45,558 nucleotides of DNA from a virus, in IMG/VR virus record IMGVR_UViG_3300032156_000022, positions 1-45,558 of that record; one strand, given 5' to 3'. Below the pieces are notes generated by a model. That model was given only the letters and a program-made list of their open reading frames with translations, did no database searches and was not told the DNA's origin. The position numbers were made by a program, and so were the translations under genes. Numbering within the stretch: the stretch's first letter is position 1; each line of letters begins with the position of its first letter. Below, in pieces: positions 8,726 to 15,697 of this stretch.

Positions 8726-8811
8726 GGTCGCAACCTGAAAATAAAGTCTGAAGGACTAAATGAACCGTAGCCGACGAAGGCGACCAAATAGGCGTAGTGA
8801 AAGTGCGGTTC
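8726..8811 (+). other. Candidate pseudoknotted leader RNA between capsid genes
   Basis: In the 153-nt gap, GGTCGC (8726-8731) can pair with GCGACC (8780-8785), and GAACCG (8762-8767) with CGGTTC (8806-8811). The two helices cross, which is pseudoknot topology. A small hairpin AGTC/GACT (8745-8757) sits inside the first helix. No ORF fits the gap. It lies just upstream of the ribosome site of the next gene, so a role in translation or RNA stability is possible. Confidence 0.35.
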
Positions 8812-8845
8812 GGGTGGTTCAGAGGACAACGAAAAGGAGAACAAA

Positions 8846-9298
8846 ATGAAAGATATGTTAATGGTCAAAGGGTTCGTGAGGTTGCAGATAACCGACGTGA
8901 AGGGTAAAATTGTCGGTGACTCTGGATGGCAGAAAAACACGGTAACTAATCTTGGTTTCCAAGATTATATCGTGGGTTCTGTGGGTGCAATTGGTGGTTC
9001 TAAAGCAGTAAGCAATATGGCTATCGGAACAGGTGGCGCACCAGTGGCTACCGACACCGCATTGTCTGGAGAGACAGGAGCAAGAGTTACCACAAGCAAC
9101 AGCGTAATCTCATCCAAGACTCTGCAATGCACAGCGCAGTTTAGCGGAACAGCAATGGGTGGAACTTGCACCATTCAGAACGTGGCATTGGTCAATACCT
9201 CATCGGGTGGAACAATACTCGCAGGGACGACCTATTCCACTTCACAGTGGGCGAGCAACCAGAACGTGAACGCCACTTATCAGTTAAGGTTCTCGTAA
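8846..9298 (+). CDS. Small structural protein, possible capsid decoration protein
   Basis: 150 residues with a strong ribosome site (AAAAGGAG). It is Gly/Ser/Thr/Ala-rich with alternating strands (GWQKNTVTNLGFQDYIVG; NMAIGTGGAPVATDTAL; TIQNVALVNTSSGGTILAG) and ends in a typical beta-strand NATYQLRFS. Such sequences occur in phage head-decoration or fiber-like proteins that present a 'WQKNTVTNLG' start. Location between the major capsid gene and a terminator supports a virion role in high copy number. The exact function is not established from sequence. Confidence 0.6.
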   Translation: MKDMLMVKGFVRLQITDVKGKIVGDSGWQKNTVTNLGFQDYIVGSVGAIGGSKAVSNMAIGTGGAPVATDTALSGETGARVTTSNSVISSKTLQCTAQFSGTAMGGTCTIQNVALVNTSSGGTILAGTTYSTSQWASNQNVNATYQLRFS

Positions 9299-9334
9299 AC
9301 TGAAAAAAGCGTAACGTTTAAGTCGCAATAAATC

Positions 9335-9367
9335 GGGGGAGAGCGTAAATGCTCTCCCTCTTTTTTT
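9335..9367 (+). terminator. Rho-independent terminator ending the capsid operon
   Basis: A 10-bp stem (GGGGGAGAGC with GCTCTCCCTC, one G-U pair) closes a 6-nt loop GTAAAT and is followed by seven T residues. It lies 36 nt after the last capsid gene. Confidence 0.92.
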
Positions 9368-9410
9368 CCATTACGTCCCTGCCTTATCCCTTTCTTATAC
9401 TAATTATATG

Positions 9411-9439
9411 TTGACAATAAACTCCGAATTGTCTATAAT
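9411..9439 (+). promoter_or_regulatory. Consensus sigma-70 promoter for the accessory block
   Basis: TTGACA (9411-9416), a 17-nt spacer and TATAAT (9434-9439): a perfect consensus. The predicted start site (~9446) coincides with the ATG of the next gene, implying a leaderless or near-leaderless message, or that the true coding start is further down. Confidence 0.85.
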
Positions 9440-9445
9440 AGTTTT

Positions 9446-9694
9446 ATGAGACAACGTTCCCCGAAATATCTTTTACTGTGGCAACCAGACTGGTTAAAGA
9501 CCCGATACGAGAAGGACGGATTATCAACCTATCAGATAGCAGAGATAGTCGGGTGTGACCAGTCGTCTGTTTTTTATGTAATGAGAAGGTTGGGAGTCAA
9601 GAGGAGAAAGTATACGATGAGTAGAATGGCAAGACTTGCGAGACAGAAGGGTGGAATTGCACGTCAAACAAAAAAAGGAGAAGGCAAATGCTGA
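9446..9694 (+). CDS. Small helix-turn-helix DNA-binding protein
   Basis: 82 residues. Residues ~25-50 (GLSTYQIAEIVGCDQSSVFYVMRRLGV) form a clear helix-turn-helix, with the recognition helix SSVFYVMRRLG; the pattern resembles HTH domains of resolvases and homing-endonuclease-associated modules. The C-terminal third is strongly basic (RRKYTMSRMARLARQK). As the first gene after a consensus promoter it may be a regulator of this block. No Shine-Dalgarno sequence can exist if transcription starts at the ATG. The stop overlaps the following gene by 7 nt. Confidence 0.68.
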   Translation: MRQRSPKYLLLWQPDWLKTRYEKDGLSTYQIAEIVGCDQSSVFYVMRRLGVKRRKYTMSRMARLARQKGGIARQTKKGEGKC

Positions 9695-10269
9695 CCAAAG
9701 AAGCGCAGGAAAAAATTGACCTAATGGTCAAGAAGATGGGTGGAATTAAGTTAGACGTTGGAGCAGGAGATAATATTCAAGCAGGGTTTATCGGGATGGA
9801 TATGCGTCCGACGAAGAACGCAGACATCGTGCATAACGCAGAGGTCACGCCTTATCCATTACCATCAGACATTTGCCATATTATAATTTGCAGTCATCTT
9901 GTGGAACATCTTAATCCGAGCAGGATGATAGACATAATGAACGAATGGTGGAGACTGTTGAAAGAGGGTGGTCAATTGTGGCTATCAATGCCATACGCAG
10001 GTTCATTTGGGTTCTGGCAAGACCCTACGCATATCAAGACGTGGAACGAAGCAACCGCAACATATTTTGACCCATCGCAATTCCTTTACAATATCTATAA
10101 ACCTAAACCTTATAAAATAATCCGTAATTCTTGGTTTGAAGTTGGCAACCTTGAGGTTGTTCTTGAGAAGTTGCCAGAGGCACACGGAGTTGTAACGCCA
10201 CAGGGATACGACAATATCCAGAAGGACGAAAAGAAGAAAAAGAAAAATGGGAAAACCAATAAGCGTTGA
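9688..10269 (+). CDS. SAM-dependent methyltransferase, class I fold
   Basis: 193 residues with a good ribosome site (AAAGGAG). Motif I is LDVGAGD at 22-28, followed by GMDMRP (acidic residue that would bind the SAM ribose) and a CSHLVEHLNP segment like motif IV of the Methyltransf_11 group. The stretch GFWQDPTHIKTWN is seen in small methyltransferases of carbohydrate clusters. The tail is lysine-rich. The substrate is unknown; it is not a recognisable DNA methylase because no catalytic NPPY, DPPY or PC motif is present. With the glycosyltransferase nearby, modification of a sugar or small molecule is plausible. Confidence 0.75.
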   Translation: MLTKEAQEKIDLMVKKMGGIKLDVGAGDNIQAGFIGMDMRPTKNADIVHNAEVTPYPLPSDICHIIICSHLVEHLNPSRMIDIMNEWWRLLKEGGQLWLSMPYAGSFGFWQDPTHIKTWNEATATYFDPSQFLYNIYKPKPYKIIRNSWFEVGNLEVVLEKLPEAHGVVTPQGYDNIQKDEKKKKKNGKTNKR

Positions 10270-10495
10270 GGATATTATCAACATCATTAACACGACGTGG
10301 GAAGGCGTGAACAAAAGTGTGCTTGGTCCTATTATCCGAGAAGATGTAGATGTCAAACATATTGATGATGAGGCGTGGAAGCCGACGCAGAAGATGGCTA
10401 TTATCAATATGGCTTCTTACGACACTTACAAGATAGTGCTTGAGGCACAGTTAAACATCTTAATAAACAGGGGGATTTACGATGGCGAAAAATAA
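10247..10495 (+). CDS. Small hypothetical protein
   Basis: 82 residues overlapping the methyltransferase gene by 23 nt and the glycosyltransferase gene by 14 nt. The sequence is helical with no Cys, signal peptide or membrane segment; it contains MGKPISVEDIINIINTTWEGVNK and a second helix KMAIINMASYDTYKIVLEAQLNILI. I do not recognise the family. The tight overlap suggests coupled translation within the accessory operon. It is supported mainly by its position in a continuous chain of overlapping genes. Confidence 0.5.
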   Translation: MGKPISVEDIINIINTTWEGVNKSVLGPIIREDVDVKHIDDEAWKPTQKMAIINMASYDTYKIVLEAQLNILINRGIYDGEK

Positions 10496-11384
10496 GAAGG
10501 AAGCAGTTGTGAGCAAGAAGAAGGTGCAGGCACAGGCGTTTGGAGTTTATCAACCTACGATGGAAATGCCAGTCAACGAGGACTGGAAGGGATGGGTGAA
10601 GCGGATTTGCATTTGCGTGCCGACCACAGGGCGTGTTCGCATTGAGTGGGTGATGGGTCGGTTCGGGCAGATAGTGCCTTGCAATTGGAGTAACAACGAC
10701 ATCTTCCAATTCTTTGACCAATATAGTCCGATGGGGTTTAACGTAGCGGACGCACGCAATTTCTGTGTGGATTATTCCATCAAAGGGAACTTTCAGTGGA
10801 CATTCTTTATTGACCACGATGTAGTTTTACCTGCCAATGTTTATCTAAAATTGACCGAGATTATGAATATGGTCAAGATAAGCGAAAAGGATGGAAGCGA
10901 AGATAGAAGCAAAGCCATCCCGATATTCGGTGGTCTGTATTACTGCAAAGGATACAAGCCAGAACCGTTGATTTTCAGGGGACGTGGCAATTCCTATTAC
11001 GGTGAATGGAAGCGTGGAGATTTGGTTTGGTGCGATGGTCTGCCGATGGGTTGCACGCTTATTCATAATAGCATACTGAAGGAACTGTATAATTCTTCAG
11101 AGCCATACACAATGCCGACGTTGAATGGACCTCAAGTCGTCAGGCGTGTATTTGATACACCACGTCACGCTTGGAATGACCCTGAAACTGGAAAGTATAA
11201 CCAGAAGGTAGGGACAGAGGACTTGTGTTTCTTTGACCGTTTGAAGGCAGAGCGGATTTACGAGAAGGCAGGATGGAAGAAGTATCAGGATATGAAATAT
11301 CCGTTGCTATGCGACACAGGAATATTCTGTCAGCATATTGACGAGAACGGAACGAGGTATCCTGCAAACGTCGGGATTATTTGA
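10482..11384 (+). CDS. GT-A-like glycosyltransferase
   Basis: 300 residues. After a ~40-residue lead, RICICVPTTGRVRIEWV starts a nucleotide-sugar binding fold; FFIDHDVVLP contains a D-x-D metal-binding motif (D111-H112-D113), and GTEDLCFFDRL (from 244) matches the ED motif that provides the base in GT-A inverting enzymes. DGLPMGCTLIH before it is typical of the acceptor side. No membrane segment is seen, so it is probably cytoplasmic. It would move a sugar from a nucleotide donor to an unknown acceptor (virion protein, host glycan or DNA). The neighbouring methyltransferase and the sulfation genes downstream point to carbohydrate decoration. Confidence 0.75.
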   Translation: MAKNKKEAVVSKKKVQAQAFGVYQPTMEMPVNEDWKGWVKRICICVPTTGRVRIEWVMGRFGQIVPCNWSNNDIFQFFDQYSPMGFNVADARNFCVDYSIKGNFQWTFFIDHDVVLPANVYLKLTEIMNMVKISEKDGSEDRSKAIPIFGGLYYCKGYKPEPLIFRGRGNSYYGEWKRGDLVWCDGLPMGCTLIHNSILKELYNSSEPYTMPTLNGPQVVRRVFDTPRHAWNDPETGKYNQKVGTEDLCFFDRLKAERIYEKAGWKKYQDMKYPLLCDTGIFCQHIDENGTRYPANVGII

Positions 11385-11578
11385 TGAGAATGGTGATTAT
11401 CATTCTTGCGCTCGTGTGCGTGAGTGGGTGCGCAGGAACAGGGTTCAATAAGAAGGCAGACCTGATGTTTGACGAGATAGAAGTTGCACCAAACCTGAAG
11501 GTGGATACGCAGGGCAAGGCAGATAAACCAGTTGACCTTGACAGCGTTAAGGTCGGGTTCAAGTGGAAGTTCAAGTAG
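11384..11578 (+). CDS. Small lipoprotein
   Basis: 64 residues from the ATG at 11384, which overlaps the glycosyltransferase stop. A signal peptide MRMVIIILALVCVSGC ends in a lipobox (V-S-G-C, Cys16), so it should be lipid-anchored. The mature part is ~50 residues, charged, with no known domain. Small phage lipoproteins may be outer spanins (Rz1-type) or superinfection-exclusion factors, but proline richness typical of Rz1 is absent. Confidence 0.65.
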   Translation: MRMVIIILALVCVSGCAGTGFNKKADLMFDEIEVAPNLKVDTQGKADKPVDLDSVKVGFKWKFK

Positions 11579-11643
11579 GCGTTATGACCACAGGGGAGAG
11601 CGCAGACGCATAAGACTAATCCCATACTGAAAGGGTAACGCCT

Positions 11644-11808
11644 ATGAATACTATGACCGAGCAATGGTCATTCACGATAAAACAAACGAATGGTGCGCAG
11701 ATGAAATGGATAATCGGGATTATCATTTACTGCATAATATTGGTTGCGATGTGTTGGTTTTGGTATCGGTTTAAGCAAACGGTAGGTAGAGAGGACGACG
11801 AACTATGA
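11644..11808 (+). CDS. Short single-pass membrane protein
   Basis: 54 residues. One hydrophobic helix (WIIGIIIYCIILVAMCWFW, ~22-40) is followed by a charged tail (RFKQTVGREDDEL). The stop overlaps the permease ATG as ATGA, a pattern used repeatedly here, which supports it being a real gene. A weak AAAGG ribosome site lies ~9 nt upstream. It could assist the permease or be holin-like; the sequence does not decide. Confidence 0.55.
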   Translation: MNTMTEQWSFTIKQTNGAQMKWIIGIIIYCIILVAMCWFWYRFKQTVGREDDEL

Positions 11809-12554
11809 TGACTTGGTTAGTTTTACCAATTGCATTTTGCTGTGAGTTTGTAGACCAGTATCTCGGAATGGGGTTTGGGACGATACTCGCACCAGTGTTG
11901 TTGTTGATGGGATTTAAGCCGATGGAAGTCGTGCCTATTATTTTACTTGAGGAAGTTATCTCTGGAATGACAGGAGTGTTCTTCCATCATAGAAACGGTA
12001 ATTGCGATATGTCTCCGAGCCAGAGACCGTTTAAGATAGCGACGAGAATTACAATATTTACAGTGGTTGGAACAGTTGCAGGAGTTGTTGCGTTTATCAA
12101 CATAGCACAGAGCGCATTAACTGGACTGATAGCGGTCATCGTATTGGCGATGGGCGTTATTATTTTATGGAATAGGAAGAACCAGTTTGAGTATTCTAAA
12201 GCGAGGATTTATACGGTCAGCACGATAGCGTCATTCAATAAGGGTATAAGCGGTGGTGGGTATGGACCTCTAATGATGGGTGGCAATATTCTTTCAGGAG
12301 TTAAGACGAAAGAAGCCATAGCCATTGTCTGTTTTGCAGAGGCAGTCTGTTGCGCTCTTGGGTTCACGCTCTACGCATTTTCAAAGAGCATTGTCTGGAC
12401 GTTAGCACCGTATATCTTGGTGGGTGGATTTTTAGCAGTGCCTGTGGGCGCACGCTTGGTCAGGCAGACAGATGAGACCAAGTTAAAGACTATGGCAGGG
12501 GTTATGATTTTAATACTTGGGACAATTCTACTGTTCAAGACTTTATTGAAATGA
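11805..12554 (+). CDS. TauE/SafE-family membrane permease
   Basis: 249 residues with about seven or eight hydrophobic segments. The family pattern of two related halves is visible: an N-terminal GMGFGTILAPVLLLMGF and a second-half SGGGYGPLMMGGNILSG, equivalent to the glycine-rich loops of TauE/SafE proteins (sulfite exporter family). Members move sulfite, sulfoacetate or other organic and inorganic anions across the cytoplasmic membrane. Full length for the family (~250). A transporter between a glycosyltransferase and a CAP-domain gene in a phage is unusual. Sulfur-related genes (APS kinase, sulfotransferase) lie 3 kb downstream, so a sulfur-anion substrate is a reasonable inference, not shown. 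Confidence 0.78.
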   Translation: MMTWLVLPIAFCCEFVDQYLGMGFGTILAPVLLLMGFKPMEVVPIILLEEVISGMTGVFFHHRNGNCDMSPSQRPFKIATRITIFTVVGTVAGVVAFINIAQSALTGLIAVIVLAMGVIILWNRKNQFEYSKARIYTVSTIASFNKGISGGGYGPLMMGGNILSGVKTKEAIAIVCFAEAVCCALGFTLYAFSKSIVWTLAPYILVGGFLAVPVGARLVRQTDETKLKTMAGVMILILGTILLFKTLLK

Positions 12555-12622
12555 AACATCGTGGCAAGTTTCAACATCCAATGGCGGTTATCAATGCCAG
12601 AAAAAGACAAGGGGGTTTTAAG

Positions 12623-12844
12623 ATGGCAGGCGAGAATGATTTAGGCATAAAGGTTTCCGATGGGATTAAGACAGCAGATAAGTTTGGCGTAGGAGACCAA
12701 GCGAACCTTGACCGTCAGATGAAGGGTATAGGTGGGACACTACATTTGACGAAGTTAGAGGACGCACTGAAGGTCGGAGAACTGGCGATAGAATTGAGCC
12801 GACAGACAAAATTGCCAGTAATCATTGTGGTTAAAGGGTTTTGA
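12623..12844 (+). CDS. Small hypothetical protein
   Basis: 73 residues from the ATG at 12623, which has AAGGGGG 7 nt upstream, the same site used at 25631 and 29382. An in-frame ATG at 12551 overlapping the permease stop (ATGA) would add 24 basic residues and is the alternative start. The body (NLDRQMKGIGGTLHLTKLEDALKVGELAIELSRQTKLPVIIVVKGF) looks like a small alpha/beta protein. Function unknown. Confidence 0.5.
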   Translation: MAGENDLGIKVSDGIKTADKFGVGDQANLDRQMKGIGGTLHLTKLEDALKVGELAIELSRQTKLPVIIVVKGF

Positions 12845-12897
12845 GCAATACATAAAAAAGTTGATATTGAGTCAGAAATACCAATGAGGTTAGTAAG

Positions 12898-13014
12898 ATG
12901 ACTGCGACAGCGTGTAAAGTTTACAAGAATGGGGATATGCGTATTTACGACCAGAAGAAACAGAAGTGGATTTTGATTAAGGCGAAAAAGGAAAAGAAAT
13001 GTGGTTCAAGTTAA
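12898..13014 (+). CDS. Very small basic protein (uncertain)
   Basis: 38 residues, Lys-rich, with KVYKNGDMRIYDQKKQKWILIKAKK, which reads like a small beta-hairpin. GAGG lies 9 nt upstream of the ATG. It overlaps the next tiny ORF by 16 nt. Too short for confidence. Confidence 0.35.
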   Translation: MTATACKVYKNGDMRIYDQKKQKWILIKAKKEKKCGSS

Positions 13015-13118
13015 TGCCTTTGTGGGCGAAGATAGTTTTTTATTTAGGCGTGTTTGATGTTTTGCTTATCATAATCATTATTAGTGCTTTTGTGCTTCTC
13101 ATAATAGAGCCGACATAA
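12999..13118 (+). CDS. Very small membrane protein
   Basis: 39 residues, nearly all one hydrophobic segment (VFYLGVFDVLLIIIIISAFV) with a short polar end. AAAAGGA lies ~8 nt upstream. It is the last ORF before a new promoter. Holin-like or a small membrane partner; not resolvable. Confidence 0.42.
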   Translation: MWFKLMPLWAKIVFYLGVFDVLLIIIIISAFVLLIIEPT

Positions 13119-13129
13119 CGACGTTTCGC

Positions 13130-13157
13130 TTGACTTTTTAGAGATTTAAGGTATAAT
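13130..13157 (+). promoter_or_regulatory. Sigma-70 promoter for structured RNA / CAP operon
   Basis: TTGACT (13130-13135), a 16-nt spacer and TATAAT (13152-13157). The predicted transcription start is near 13164. Confidence 0.78.
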
Positions 13158-13163
13158 ATAGGC

Positions 13164-13277
13164 ATAAGGTAAGTATAAAAGTTCCGTCTAAAAAGGGACG
13201 GACTGTATCTATACGAACAGTCTACGAACCCGACAGAGACAGACCAAAATTGGTCTTTCAGTGTCGGGTTTTTTCTT
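13164..13277 (+). ncRNA. Candidate ~110-nt structured RNA or attenuating leader
   Basis: The RNA from the predicted start to the U-tract holds three hairpins: TCCGTCT with GGACGGA (13183-13202, loop AAAAAG); GACTGT with ACAGTC (13201-13222), sharing two bases with the first, so the two helices would stack or compete; and a terminator with a nested AGACC/GGTCT helix (13229-13268). No ORF lies within. It may be a free small RNA, or a leader in which read-through of the terminator controls the CAP, beta-helix and sulfation genes. It does not match a riboswitch or ribozyme consensus I know. Confidence 0.5.
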
Positions 13278-13278
13278 T
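13229..13278 (+). terminator. Rho-independent terminator or attenuator
   Basis: CCCGACA (13229-13235) pairs with TGTCGGG (13262-13268); AGACC/GGTCT (13241-13256) forms an inner helix; six T residues, C and three T residues follow. It lies 13 nt before the CAP gene ATG, so that gene depends on read-through. Confidence 0.85.
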
Positions 13279-13290
13279 GTAGAGAGGATT

Positions 13291-13626
13291 ATGGAGAATA
13301 TAATAAACGAGTTCAGGGCGCAGAATGGTAAAGAGGCAGTAAGTCAATTTGACCGCTTGGTCAATGACTACTGCCTTTCTCATTGTATGGCAATGGCTCG
13401 TAATGGTTATATCTACCACGCAGAACCTTCTCATCTGGAAGGATGGAGTGAGGCGGTTGCTATGGGTTCTTATAATGGAGATTTTTTTTCAAGTGTGAGA
13501 AGGATAATGCACGAAGCATTTGGGAAAAGCGAGTTGCATAAAAGTGTGATATTAGACCATAGCACTTTAGCGTTTGGAGTATTCACGTCAAATTATAAGA
13601 TGTTCGTAACGATACGAGGAAGGTGA
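13291..13626 (+). CDS. CAP-domain (SCP/PR-1-like) protein
   Basis: 111 residues. IINEFRAQNGKEAV followed by LVNDYCLSHCMAMARNGYIYHAE, then EAVAMGS, and a C-terminal LHKSVILDHSTLAFGVFTSNYKMFVTIRG fit the CAP superfamily core: an N-terminal helix with FR-x-x-NG, a helix bearing A-x-x-H/M-A, a central His, and the 'H..iL....lafGv' strand. It is a minimal, soluble form without a signal peptide. CAP domains bind sterols, lipids or glycans or act in extracellular assembly; the role in phage is unknown. I start at the ATG at 13291 (GAGAGG upstream); a GTG at 13261 lies inside the terminator stem and is rejected. Confidence 0.7.
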   Translation: MENIINEFRAQNGKEAVSQFDRLVNDYCLSHCMAMARNGYIYHAEPSHLEGWSEAVAMGSYNGDFFSSVRRIMHEAFGKSELHKSVILDHSTLAFGVFTSNYKMFVTIRGR

Positions 13627-13630
13627 AAAT

Positions 13631-15685
13631 ATGAGTATAAAATACTGTGATTTCTTAACTGGAAGTGATACCACAGGAGACGGAAGCGCAGGTAATCCTT
13701 ATCAGACTATTGATAAAGCGAGTGAAGGTTTGACTGGTGGAGACGAAGTTAGAGTAGCGAAAAGTCCGAACCATACTGCATTGACAGGAACGTTGTCTTT
13801 TGTAGAAGGGAGTAACGCTGTTGTAGGTAGTGGAACTAATTTTACAGGAGAATTAGCGCAATATGATTTTATTATTGGTGCAGACGGTCTGTGGTATATG
13901 GTTAATACCATAACAGATAATACGCATTTAACATTAAGCAGGAAATATACAAACGTAGATAGTGCTGACCAAACAATTCAGAAGGTAGGAGTTACTGATG
14001 TTGGTTCAGTTAGGCAGACCCTTATCGTAAGTGGGAGCAGTGGGACAGTTCATTTAGTAATTAGCGGTGGATGGGATTTAACATCTGAAACCCAAACAGG
14101 AATAACTACGTTTCGTGGCAATGGCAGTATGGCAGTAATAAGAAAAGAGTGCGATACTCGGTTTATCACAATCAGTAAAATTAACTGTTTAAGAGGCGAA
14201 GATGGAATAGTTATGGGGAATGATAGTAACCCGATGTATCTTGAGGCAGGTTGTAACATAAAAGTATTGGATTATATTGGCAATGGTAATCAATATACTG
14301 GTATGGACATTTCTTGCAATCACTATCATTTGGAGAATGTCCAGACCTGCTTCAATAATGATACAGGAGTTAAGTCAAGAGACAGTGTTGGTTCATACCT
14401 TAAAAACCTGATAGCGAATGGAAACACTTATGAAGGATTAGATTTAGATAGGACTCATACTTTTTTAGCCGAAGGTTATGTCATTTGTAATTACAATGAT
14501 ATTTATGGTGTAGCAGGTGGGTGGGGATACGGAACATCAGATTTAACTTTTGATTGTGAGGTTACTGTTTGCCATAACATTGAAGCAGGATTTTATAGCG
14601 GTAGTAGCACAGGATTGTCAATCAAGAAATTAACAGCAAACTATAATGTCGGTTACGGTGTTTATTTTGATTTTTATTTAGATTTCATACGAGGGGATGA
14701 GTGGGAAGCCAATTACAATGGCAAGAATGGTTTTGAATGTTATATCAATGCAGGAAGGGTTGGAAAAATTACTGCAATTGGCAATACATTGAGCGGAATG
14801 TTGATAGGCGCAGGGTGGAACTTCAGTATCGGAGAAGCAATTTTGGAAGATAACCTGAAAGGCGGTCTTTGGCAGTATTTTGAATGGGTAGTGGATGGGT
14901 TTTCTATTGAAAAATTATCAATGAGCGGAAATGGGTATATCTTTATTTCTATTGGTGGCAGTGCAACGTGGACACAAGGTAGTGATGAGGTAACTGAAGT
15001 ATCTTCAGATATTATATGGCGACCTAATGTCGGTGATTTAATACAAGGTCCAGATGGCAATGTCTATGAAATTGTAAGTATTGACACAGTGGGCTTCAAG
15101 TTTGTTTTGATTTCTAATTATGCAGGGACGACCAGTGGTGGTGGTCTTATATTTGCTGAAGATGGGAACGTTCCAAGCCAAAGCAATATAAATTGGTCTT
15201 ACGCTTTCTCGCCATACACAGGATTGCGGATTTCTGATTATAAAGGACAAGGAGCGTATAATTTTTGGTTCTTTGGAAGGTCAATGGTAAATACAGTTGA
15301 GGCAAGGGGTGGAAGCGGAAAATGTTTGCAGATTGCTCCTCGTCCTTACAAAAATAAACTTGAAAGTTATCCTACTTATAGTCTATTGGCTAACTTTCTG
15401 TATCACGAGTTTGATTTTAAGGCAGACGCATTGGTTGAACAAACAGTAGGGATTTATGTAAAAAAGGATAGTGCCTACAACGGTATAGTTCAAGCGAAGT
15501 TAGAGTTTCACGGAAAGTCAATAACGGAGTGGACAGATTTCCTTCCGTCTGTTGCGGACGTATACCAGTTAAAAACTTTGGTAGCCGATAGTGCGAAGAT
15601 TTATGCCGATAGCGTTCTCAAGTTAGTGTTGAGGGCAAAGGCAAGCGCAGGCAATATCTACGTTGACGATATTTCAATAGCATAA
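13631..15685 (+). CDS. Right-handed beta-helix tail protein (spike-like)
   Basis: 684 residues. An N-terminal segment (SDTTGDGSAGNPYQTIDKASEGLTGGDEVRVAK) is the classic start of pectate-lyase-like beta-helix domains. Many ~22-residue coils follow (residues ~60-430), rich in Asn, Gly and aromatic residues. Two segments (~45-115 and ~445-500) look like inserted small domains with 'VVGSGTNFTGELAQYDFIIG' and 'WTQGSDEVTEVSSDIIW' strands. The C-terminal ~120 residues resemble a carbohydrate-binding jelly roll (KADALVEQTVGIYVKKD). Such proteins bind or cut host polysaccharide. No catalytic triad can be assigned by eye. Confidence 0.72.
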   Translation: MSIKYCDFLTGSDTTGDGSAGNPYQTIDKASEGLTGGDEVRVAKSPNHTALTGTLSFVEGSNAVVGSGTNFTGELAQYDFIIGADGLWYMVNTITDNTHLTLSRKYTNVDSADQTIQKVGVTDVGSVRQTLIVSGSSGTVHLVISGGWDLTSETQTGITTFRGNGSMAVIRKECDTRFITISKINCLRGEDGIVMGNDSNPMYLEAGCNIKVLDYIGNGNQYTGMDISCNHYHLENVQTCFNNDTGVKSRDSVGSYLKNLIANGNTYEGLDLDRTHTFLAEGYVICNYNDIYGVAGGWGYGTSDLTFDCEVTVCHNIEAGFYSGSSTGLSIKKLTANYNVGYGVYFDFYLDFIRGDEWEANYNGKNGFECYINAGRVGKITAIGNTLSGMLIGAGWNFSIGEAILEDNLKGGLWQYFEWVVDGFSIEKLSMSGNGYIFISIGGSATWTQGSDEVTEVSSDIIWRPNVGDLIQGPDGNVYEIVSIDTVGFKFVLISNYAGTTSGGGLIFAEDGNVPSQSNINWSYAFSPYTGLRISDYKGQGAYNFWFFGRSMVNTVEARGGSGKCLQIAPRPYKNKLESYPTYSLLANFLYHEFDFKADALVEQTVGIYVKKDSAYNGIVQAKLEFHGKSITEWTDFLPSVADVYQLKTLVADSAKIYADSVLKLVLRAKASAGNIYVDDISIA

Positions 15686-15697
15686 AGGGGGATAGTA

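Noticed and set aside
8796-8820. tRNA-like GGTTCG element after the major capsid gene.
   Set aside because: No acceptor stem, D-arm or anticodon arm can be folded around it.
13261-13290. GTG start for the CAP protein at 13261.
   Set aside because: The codon is within the 3' arm of the terminator stem and the added residues (SGFFFVERI) come from the T-tract; the ATG at 13291 with GAGAGG upstream fits better.
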